A stretch of 64,000 nucleotides of DNA from Streptomyces carpinensis (GTDB lineage: Bacteria; Actinomycetota; Actinomycetes; Streptomycetales; Streptomycetaceae): contig NZ_MUBM01000007.1 in NCBI RefSeq assembly GCF_002154505.1, positions 1 through 64,000 of the forward strand, written 5' to 3'. A program made the position numbers and the translations under genes. The notes beneath the pieces are model-generated. The model did no database searches. It was not told where the DNA came from and saw nothing but the letters and a program-made list of their open reading frames with translations. Below, piece by piece: positions 1-6,450 of this stretch. Position 1 is the stretch's first letter. The number at the start of each line of letters is the position of its first letter.

Positions 1-480
1 CAGGTAGGTCTCGCGCGAGACGCCGTGCGCCAGCAGGACCTGGTGGCCCGCGCCGCCAGCGCCGGTCACGAAGCCGCCGAGCAGTTTCGCGGACTTGAAC
101 GGTGTCGTGGCGTCGGCCAGGCCGGTGACCAGCTCGACGCGGTTGCCCATCGGGTCGGCGGTGACGAAGATCCGGTCGACCTTGCGGGCGGCGGCCAGGG
201 CGTCGTCGCCCTCGGTGACCTCGATCCCGGCCGCACGCACCTTCGCGATCAGCGCGTCGAGGGCGGCCGCGTCCGATACCTCGTAGCCGGTGGCCACCAG
301 GTCGTCGGCGGGGCCCTCGGTGACGACCCAGCGATGGGCCTTGTCATCGGTGCGCAGCGTGAATCCGTCACCGGTCTTCTCGCCGTACTGCATGCCCAGC
401 AGTTCGACGCCGAAGTGTTCCCAGTCGGCGAGGCTGCTGACCTCGTAGACGACGTATCCGAGCTCCTTGACTCCGGACAT
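1..480 (-). CDS. Extradiol ring-cleavage dioxygenase, BphC/VOC type (3' end outside window)
   Basis: This would cleave a catechol next to its hydroxyl groups in the cytoplasm. The 160 residues visible are the N-terminal half of a type I extradiol dioxygenase, whose family members are usually about 290-300 residues. The opening GYVVYEVSSLADWEHF and the later DRIFVTADPMGNRVELV form the first VOC repeat. The second repeat opens with GAGGAGHQVL, whose His (about residue 146) sits where the first iron ligand lies in BphC enzymes. The ATG at 480 has AAGGAG seven bases upstream. It lies 59 bp downstream of the MhpA-like hydroxylase on the same strand, so the pair should hydroxylate and then open an aromatic ring. 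The exact substrate cannot be told. The right-hand half, with the remaining iron ligands, is not visible. Confidence 0.85.
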   Translation of the reverse strand, partial: MSGVKELGYVVYEVSSLADWEHFGVELLGMQYGEKTGDGFTLRTDDKAHRWVVTEGPADDLVATGYEVSDAAALDALIAKVRAAGIEVTEGDDALAAARKVDRIFVTADPMGNRVELVTGLADATTPFKSAKLLGGFVTGAGGAGHQVLLAHGVSRETYL

Positions 481-539
481 GTCTGTTCTCCTTCTTCGCG
501 GGCGTGTTCTCAGGTCGGTGGGATGCCCTCGGGCGGGCT

Positions 540-2093
540 TCAGGCGGGTACGGCGAGGCCGCTCGCGTCGGCCGCCGCGACGAACCTGTCGGGGCGCAGG
601 GCCACGGCGCGGGCGCCGTAGCGGCGCAGCCACGGCAGCAGGACCTCGTCGAGGTCGACCAGTTCCTCCGGGCCCTGGGTGTATGCCGTCTTCGGCCGCA
701 CCGCGAGGTAGCGGGCGCCGAGCGCGTCCCAGCCGGTCTTCTCCTCGGGCGTCAGCAGGGTCGCGGGGTCGACGTCGTCGCCGAGCAGGACGAAGCCGTG
801 GCCGAGGAGGTCGTCGAGGCGGGCCATCCGGCCGGCGGTGTCGCCGACGGTGGGCTGCGGCACCATGCGGCCGACGATGCTGGCGTCGCCCAGCGGGCCC
901 CTCAGCCAGCCGCCCGCCAGCACCGGCGGGGCGATCAGCGGCGGCTCGTAGGGGGTGACCGTGTTCTCGGGCACGGCGTTCATCGCGGCCTGCTCCTCCT
1001 CGGAGGCCTCCCGCTTGATGACGCGGCCGAGGCCGACCGCGAGGCCGGTGTAGAAGGCGGCGTTCGGGCGCCGCTCGGCCTCGTAGGTGTCCAGCCAGCT
1101 CTCGGGCAGCTCGCCGGTGACGACGCGGGCGAGTTTCCAGCCCAGGTTGTGCGCGTCGCGCATCCCGGTCTGCATTCCGGCGCCCGCCCACGGCGGCATC
1201 AGGTGGGCCGCGTCGCCGGCGAGGAACACCCGGCCCCGGCGCCAGGTGTCGGCCATGCGGACGTGGTGCCGGTAGAAGGCGTGCTGGTGGATCTCGACGT
1301 CGTCCTCGGTCACTCCGAGCGCCTTGAGCAGCGGCCACACCTCGGTGCTGGTCGGGTAGTCCTCCGGGGACTCGTCGGGCTTGAGCGGGATCTCCCAGCG
1401 GTGGTTGCCCGCGGACAGGGCGATGTCGACGACCGGGCGCTCGCTGTCGGACCAGAAGGTCAGAAAGTCGCGGTCGGGCCACCAGCGCTTGACGCGGCAG
1501 TCGATGACCACCCAGGTGACGTGGCTGGTGTCGCCGACGAGCCGGCAGCCCACCCGGCCGCGGGTGGCGCTGGAGCCGCCGTCGGCGGCTATCGCGTACC
1601 GGGCGCGGACGGTGCGCACCCGGCCGGTGGCGGTGTCCGTGGCGGTGAGGGTGACGCCGTCGGCGTCCTGGTCGACGCCGGTGACCTCGGCGCCGTAGTG
1701 GACGGTGATGCGCTCGCCGAGCTCCTGTGCGGCGGCGCGCAGTTCGGTCTCCATCGTCGGCTGGTAGATGTTGTAGAAGCGCGGCTTGCGGCCCAGCGTC
1801 GACGGCGGGTGCTCGATCCGCATGATCTCCGTGCCGTCGTAGGTCACCCAGCGCAGGGCCCGCTGCGGGTCGATCTTCTTCTCGATCCGCTCGTCGATGC
1901 CGAGGTCCTGGAAGATCCGCATCGTCCAGTCGTTGACGGTCACGGCGCGGGCACGGGGGTAGATGTCCCGGTCACGCTCGAGGACGACGACCGAGACGCC
2001 GTACCGGGCGAGGGTGAGTGCGGCGATCACACCGGTAGGGCCGTATCCGACGATCGCGACATCCGCGTCGTGGCTGTGAGTGCTCTGGCTCAT
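540..2093 (-). CDS. mhpA: FAD-dependent aromatic hydroxylase, MhpA-like
   Basis: A 517-residue flavoprotein monooxygenase of the PheA/MhpA group, which uses NAD(P)H and O2 to hydroxylate a phenolic ring, classically 3-(3-hydroxyphenyl)propionate. Visible motifs are the N-terminal Rossmann stretch DVAIVGYGPTGV (about residues 11-22) and the second FAD motif GDAAHLMPPWAGAGMQTG, followed by the usual helix DAHNLGWKLA. Length and order match the family. The start chosen is the ATG at 2093, with GGAG seven bases upstream; the open frame extends to 2312 but that part crosses the operator and is not protein-like. It shares a transcription unit with the ring-cleavage dioxygenase and is divergent from the TetR gene. 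The substrate assignment is by family only; a different phenolic acid is possible. Confidence 0.85.
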   Translation of the reverse strand: MSQSTHSHDADVAIVGYGPTGVIAALTLARYGVSVVVLERDRDIYPRARAVTVNDWTMRIFQDLGIDERIEKKIDPQRALRWVTYDGTEIMRIEHPPSTLGRKPRFYNIYQPTMETELRAAAQELGERITVHYGAEVTGVDQDADGVTLTATDTATGRVRTVRARYAIAADGGSSATRGRVGCRLVGDTSHVTWVVIDCRVKRWWPDRDFLTFWSDSERPVVDIALSAGNHRWEIPLKPDESPEDYPTSTEVWPLLKALGVTEDDVEIHQHAFYRHHVRMADTWRRGRVFLAGDAAHLMPPWAGAGMQTGMRDAHNLGWKLARVVTGELPESWLDTYEAERRPNAAFYTGLAVGLGRVIKREASEEEQAAMNAVPENTVTPYEPPLIAPPVLAGGWLRGPLGDASIVGRMVPQPTVGDTAGRMARLDDLLGHGFVLLGDDVDPATLLTPEEKTGWDALGARYLAVRPKTAYTQGPEELVDLDEVLLPWLRRYGARAVALRPDRFVAAADASGLAVPA

Positions 2094-2139
2094 GCGCAGA
2101 CTCCGTTGTCCCATCCGCACGTCGTTCCGTGCGAAAGTT

Positions 2140-2161
2140 TTGGACCGATCGGTCGGTCCAA
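2140..2161. promoter_or_regulatory. TetR-type operator between mhpA-like gene and tetR
   Basis: A 22-bp inverted repeat with 9-bp perfect arms, TTGGACCGA and TCGGTCCAA, around TCGG. It is 47 bp upstream of the hydroxylase start and 125 bp upstream of the regulator start. Size and spacing are typical of TetR-family sites. Binding by the adjacent regulator is inferred. Confidence 0.65.
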
Positions 2162-2285
2162 TAGCGGGGAGGCTAACAAGTCGCTGCCGTCGGATGTCAA
2201 GGGTTGTTTCAAGATCAGATGCTGCGCGACGGCGGGCCTTCGGGGGACGGATGACCTCCGACGGGGCCCGCCTAGACTTCGGCAG

Positions 2286-2936
2286 GTGGACACCACCGAG
2301 CCGAGAGCACACACCAGCAACCGTCGAGGCCGCAGATCACGGCAGGAGATCCTCGACGCGGCCGCGCGCGTGATGTCCGTGCGAGGCTACGCGGGCACGT
2401 CGATGTCGACGCTCGTCAAGGAGACGGGTCTGCCCAAGAGCGCCTTCTACCACCACTTCGAGTCGAAGGCGGGGCTGCTGTCGGCGGTCATGGTCCAGGG
2501 CGCGCACGGCTTCTTCGGCGCCATGCGCAAGGCCCACCGCAATCCGCCGCAGGGCGGCACCCCGCGCGAGCGCATGCGCTGGTACCTGCGGAAGACAGGC
2601 GAAGTCATCGAGAACCGGGAGGAGTTCCTGCGTCTGCTCCTGGTGCTGGTGATGAGTCACGAGGCGGCCGAGGCACCGGAGGCGCTGCAGACCGTGCAGG
2701 CGGTCCGTGACGAGGGCCGCGACTACATGCGGCACATGATCCGCTCCGCGTTCGAGGGCGAGGGCGAGGCCGCCGCCGACAGGGTCGCCGGCGCCCTCGC
2801 CCACTTCGGCATGGCCGGGTTCGACGGCGCGTTCGTCTCCTTGCAGTCGGCGGACGGCAAGCCGATCGAGCAGTTCATGGAGGAACTCGCCGACTCCATG
2901 GTGGCGCTCGGCCAGGCGCTGCTCGCCGCCCGCTGA
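2286..2936 (+). CDS. TetR/AcrR family transcriptional regulator
   Basis: A 216-residue TetR-family repressor. The N-terminal HTH reads RQEILDAAARVMSVRGYAGT, then LVKETGLPKSAFYHHFESKAGLL, the classic recognition helix and YHHF turn (about residues 18-60). The C-terminal ligand domain is helical and unassigned. The GTG at 2286 is used; no strong ribosome binding site precedes it, so the mRNA may be short-leadered, and upstream in-frame residues read through the intergenic region. It is divergent from the hydroxylase and dioxygenase operon, with a 22-bp inverted repeat between them. The likely role is a repressor released by an aromatic substrate or its ring-cleavage product, which is inference from gene order. 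Confidence 0.85.
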   Translation: MDTTEPRAHTSNRRGRRSRQEILDAAARVMSVRGYAGTSMSTLVKETGLPKSAFYHHFESKAGLLSAVMVQGAHGFFGAMRKAHRNPPQGGTPRERMRWYLRKTGEVIENREEFLRLLLVLVMSHEAAEAPEALQTVQAVRDEGRDYMRHMIRSAFEGEGEAAADRVAGALAHFGMAGFDGAFVSLQSADGKPIEQFMEELADSMVALGQALLAAR

Positions 2937-3014
2937 CCGTGCGGGCGCCCGCTCGGGCGGGCCGCCTCCCGCGCTCCGGGCGATCGCCGGCGCCGTGCCG
3001 ACGATCGTGTCCTT

Positions 3015-3194
3015 GTCGCCTCGCCGGCGGTCGACCCCGCCGATCCCGGCTACACCGCGACGGACCTCAACGGCCGCACCGGTCCGCAGACCGTCACCGA
3101 AGGCACCGACGCGATCGTCCGGCTCGCCACCGAAGGGCCCGGCGCCGGCTCGGGCCGCTTCATCGACCGAACCGGCCCGATCGACTGGTCCTGA
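3015..3194 (+). pseudogene. Relic of a short-chain dehydrogenase (C-terminus only)
   Basis: About 59 codons ending in TGA read as the tail of a classical SDR. DPADPGYTATDLNGRTGPQT is the block after the active site, where VNAVSPGYVATDLN-type sequences normally occur, and RLATEGPGAGSGRFIDRTGPIDW is the usual end. No start codon, Rossmann motif or YxxxK is found upstream in any frame, so only the last quarter survives. It follows the tetR gene on the same strand and was perhaps once its partner. The rest of 2937-3677 shows no gene. Confidence 0.55.
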
Positions 3195-3300
3195 CCGGGC
3201 ATCGCAGCGACACGGCACACATCCATCCGGCCAGCCGCCGAGCACGCCAGCGGACGGCGAACGGCCGGGCGGGAGCCTGCGAAACGGGAGTCCGTGACCG

Positions 3301-3329
3301 GGCCCTGTGCCGGCGAACGGCACAGGGTC
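3301..3329. terminator. Stem-loop, probable terminator
   Basis: A 10-bp perfect stem, CCCTGTGCCG and CGGCACAGGG, with loop GCGAA, extended by two further pairs (one G-U). It lies about 350 bp before the Stealth operon and would insulate it from reading out of the tetR side. There is no T-run, as is usual in Streptomyces. Confidence 0.45.
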
Positions 3330-3677
3330 CGGGGCATCGCGGGCCGGCGGCCTGGGCGCGCTGGCGGCCGTTGCGCCGTGCGCGGGCACATCCCGTGGCG
3401 GGGCAGCGTTCCTGGCGCGGGCCGGCCCAGGGGCCGCCCAAAGGCTGCCGCGCCCGGCACTGCGCGCGGCGGGCAAGGCGGTGCAGGCGGAGCCGGGGGT
3501 GTGCAGCACCCGCCGTGGCAGGGGGCCTTGGGGCGCGCTCTTCCCGCTCCGGGCGGCCCGAGTGCGGGGCCGGTGGCGAAGTGGCGCCGGTTACAACCTT
3601 TCGGTGCCGTGGACGGTCATGGTGGGCAACGTTCAGCTGCCGGCCATGGTGCCGTCACCTTCCGGGGGGAGGAGCTT

Positions 3678-5465
3678 GTGAGAGCGCGAACGGTCCGGCT
3701 GGGGGCGCCGGCGCTGCCGAATCCCGAGGCGTCCCGGTTGGTCGGTGTGTACCGTCGTACGGTTCCGGTGGGCGCGCGAAGAGTGATCGCCGAGCATGTG
3801 GACAGCGAGCTGCGGGAGCAGTTCAAGTCGAAGATCGCCGCCGTGAGCGAGATGAGGGGCCAGTTACAGCGGGGCCGGGTGGCGCGCCGCCACCGGCGGC
3901 TGCTGGCGGCGCGGGGCAGTGTGGTCGTCAGTGTGAACGGCAGGGTGCGCATCGCGCATGTCATGCCCGACGTCACGCCGCTTCTGGCCCGCAGGTCCAA
4001 TCTCGACGAGGTGGCCGCCGCGCTGCGCGGCGCGGGCGTGGACTACTTCTGCGTGCGCTCGCCCTCGCCGACCTCGGCCGCGCTCGCGGTGCGCGAGAGG
4101 GACCGGCAGGCGGTGCTCGGTGCCCTGCGTGAGGCCTGCCGGGTCAGGCCCGGATACGTGGTGCCGGTGCGTGGGGGTGCGGCCGGGAGGGAGTCTGCCG
4201 TGGCCGGCTGCGGTCCGGGGCAGTGGAGGCGGGTGTCCGCCTCGAGTGTCTTTCGGTGCACCTGGTACCGCACCGACCCGTCGGGCCGTCTGGTGCTGGG
4301 GCTGCGCTACGGCTGCGACATCGAGTTCTGGCGGCAGGAGGACGGCCGGCTCCTCTCCCCTAGGCGCAATGCGGTCGCCGAGAGCGTCGAGGCGGACCAG
4401 GCGGCGGTGGAGGCGGACGAGAGCCTGTTCACCGACCTCGCTCCCCTGCCGGCCGAGCAGGACCGGCCGGCCCGGGTGCGCACGCGGCGGGCCTTCGCGG
4501 TGGAGGCCGTGGGACGCCGTGCCTTCCCCATCGATGTGGTCTACACGTGGGTTGACGGCTCCGACCCCGACTGGCTGCGCCGGCGGGCGGGTTTTTCCGA
4601 CCGGCCGTACCACGACGAGGCTGCCAATGCCGCCCGTTACCTCAGCAGGGACGAACTGCGCTATTCGCTGCGCTCGCTGCATCTGTACGCGCCGTGGGTG
4701 CGCAACGTCTATCTGGTCACCGCCGACCAGTGTCCCCGGTGGCTGAACACCGATCATCCGCGGATCAAGGTGGTCGGCCACCGGGACATCTTCACGGATC
4801 CGGACGTCCTGCCGACGTTCAACTCGCATGCCATAGAGAGCCAGCTCCACCACATCGAGGGGCTGTCCGAGCACTTCTTGTACCTCAACGACGACGTGAT
4901 CCTCGGTCAGGAGATCCTTCCTGAGCACTTCTTCCTGCCCAACGGCCTGGGCAAGTTCTACCTCTCCTCCGCGCTGGTTCCCTTCGGTGACCTCTGCGCC
5001 CAGGACCCGCCCGTGGCGGCGGCCGCGAAGAACAACCGCCGGCTCATCGCCGACCGGTTCGGCGACCACATCGTCCGCAAGATGAAGCACGTGCCGCACG
5101 CGCTGCACCGCAGCGTCCTGGACGACATCGAGAGGGAGTTTTGCGAGGAGCACCGGCGCACCGCCGCCAGCAGGTTCCGAAGCGTCGACGACATCTCCGT
5201 GGCTTCGTCCCTGCATCACTACTACGCGTTCCACGCCGGGCGGTCGTTTCCCGGGGAGGGGCTCGTCTACCGCTACTGCGACGTCGGCAGACCCGGCATC
5301 GAGCGGATGCTGGGCAGGCTGCTGGCCCACCGGGACGTGCACGTCTTCTGCCTGAACGACACCACCTCCACGCAGGCCGAGGACGGCGGTGGGCCGACCG
5401 TGATGACTCGCTTCCTCAACGCCTACTTCCCCCTGCCCAGCCCCTACGAGACGGACGGCGGATGA
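3678..5465 (+). CDS. Stealth family polysaccharide phosphotransferase (TTA-containing)
   Basis: A 595-residue Stealth protein. The family transfers sugar-1-phosphates from nucleotide sugars to build phosphodiester-linked surface polymers. CR1 is IDVVYTWVDGSDPDW (about residue 285), CR2 includes RDELRYSLRSLHLYAPWV and HFLYLNDDV, CR3 includes HALHRSVLDDIEREF and SSLHHYY, and CR4 is the C-terminal FCLNDTT block. The N-terminal 280 residues are specific to this gene group and contain RYGCDIEFW, which recurs in the fusion gene downstream. Start GTG 3678 follows GGGGAGGAG closely. Codon 63 (3864-3866) is TTA, the leucine codon read by bldA tRNA in Streptomyces, so translation may be developmental. 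It overlaps the next gene by 4 bp. The sugar and acceptor are unknown. Confidence 0.88.
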   Translation: MRARTVRLGAPALPNPEASRLVGVYRRTVPVGARRVIAEHVDSELREQFKSKIAAVSEMRGQLQRGRVARRHRRLLAARGSVVVSVNGRVRIAHVMPDVTPLLARRSNLDEVAAALRGAGVDYFCVRSPSPTSAALAVRERDRQAVLGALREACRVRPGYVVPVRGGAAGRESAVAGCGPGQWRRVSASSVFRCTWYRTDPSGRLVLGLRYGCDIEFWRQEDGRLLSPRRNAVAESVEADQAAVEADESLFTDLAPLPAEQDRPARVRTRRAFAVEAVGRRAFPIDVVYTWVDGSDPDWLRRRAGFSDRPYHDEAANAARYLSRDELRYSLRSLHLYAPWVRNVYLVTADQCPRWLNTDHPRIKVVGHRDIFTDPDVLPTFNSHAIESQLHHIEGLSEHFLYLNDDVILGQEILPEHFFLPNGLGKFYLSSALVPFGDLCAQDPPVAAAAKNNRRLIADRFGDHIVRKMKHVPHALHRSVLDDIEREFCEEHRRTAASRFRSVDDISVASSLHHYYAFHAGRSFPGEGLVYRYCDVGRPGIERMLGRLLAHRDVHVFCLNDTTSTQAEDGGGPTVMTRFLNAYFPLPSPYETDGG

Positions 5466-6445
5466 GGCAGCTTCCCGCCCCCCGCACGGTGATCCGCAAC
5501 GGCTACCAGAGCCTGCGCCTGGCACGCTCCCGCCTGGACGACCTGGTTCTGGCGAGGCCGCGCGCCGACGACTGGCCCCGCCTGAGAGCCGAGCACCTCT
5601 CCGTCCTGGACGGCCGCACCCTCAACGTCTGCGTCCGCGTGCCGCGGCAGGCATCGGCTCCCGCCCTGGTGCTGGGGCCGGCCTCCTCGGCGTGTGTCGT
5701 TCCGCTGACGCCTCGCCGACGCGGCGACGGGCCCCTCCAGGCCTGGGCAACGGCCCTTCTCAGCTTGCGGGAGGCGGAGGATGCCGCGGCGGTGTCGGTG
5801 CCTGCCGGGGTGCACACCTGCCTCCTTCCAGCAGGCCGGTGGCCGCTGTCGGTCGCCTTCACCGACATCTGCGGCAAGGAACACCGCTACGCCCTGGCCA
5901 GGGCGCCGCAGCTGATGCCCGACGGCCCCACCCTCGCCCAGCCGGTACGCGAGGACGGTTCCCACTGCCGTCTCATCGCCTCCGGCACCGGCCGGGCGTA
6001 TGTGTCCCTGGGCCGGGACGGCGTCCAGGCGGAGCTGGTGTCCTTGAGTATCGGCTGGTCCGAGGTGACCCTGGAGGGCCGCCTGCTCAACGCGCCGGCC
6101 CCGCAGTGCCGCGGCGCCGTCGAACTGGTACGCAGGAGCCGGCGGGTGGCCCGACTGGTCCCGGCCGTCTGGCACGGCGACACCTTCGTCTGCCCGATCC
6201 AGGTGGCCGACTTCGGCGCCTTCGACGCCAGGGAGCAGATCTGGGACGTGCGCCTGCGCCGCGGGCGGCGCAGGCCGCTGAAGATCTCACGGCGCCGCAC
6301 CGACGTACGCAGCCCCCACGACGTCTTCCGCATGCCGCACCGGCTGCTGAGGGCCACGGACGGCACCATGCTCCGCATCAACCCCTACTACACGCCGGTC
6401 GGCAGCCTGGCCTTCCGCACCGCTCACCTCGCAACGGGACGCTGA
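5462..6445 (+). CDS. Unrecognised protein of the Stealth operon
   Basis: A 327-residue protein I do not recognise. Its ATG overlaps the stop of the Stealth gene (ATGA arrangement) and its stop is 5 bp before the GT4-Stealth gene, so it is translationally tied to both. It has no signal peptide or clear membrane segment. The sequence is basic, with many short alternating hydrophobic stretches such as RTLNVCVRVP and GTGRAYVSLGRDGVQAELVSL, suggesting a beta-rich fold, and a C-terminal tail RINPYYTPVGSLAFRTAHL. Beta-sandwich domains of this sort accompany wall-polymer transferases such as TagF/TarS-like enzymes, so an accessory or acceptor-binding role is plausible but unproven. No TTA codon was seen. 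Confidence 0.75.
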   Translation: MRQLPAPRTVIRNGYQSLRLARSRLDDLVLARPRADDWPRLRAEHLSVLDGRTLNVCVRVPRQASAPALVLGPASSACVVPLTPRRRGDGPLQAWATALLSLREAEDAAAVSVPAGVHTCLLPAGRWPLSVAFTDICGKEHRYALARAPQLMPDGPTLAQPVREDGSHCRLIASGTGRAYVSLGRDGVQAELVSLSIGWSEVTLEGRLLNAPAPQCRGAVELVRRSRRVARLVPAVWHGDTFVCPIQVADFGAFDAREQIWDVRLRRGRRRPLKISRRRTDVRSPHDVFRMPHRLLRATDGTMLRINPYYTPVGSLAFRTAHLATGR

Positions 6446-6450
6446 CACCG

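Noticed and set aside
2937..3677. Overlapping long frames before the Stealth gene as an N-terminal extension
   Set aside because: The frame extends back to 3294 but is Gly/Arg/Pro shadow sequence. The GTG at 3678 has a GGAGGAG site directly before it.
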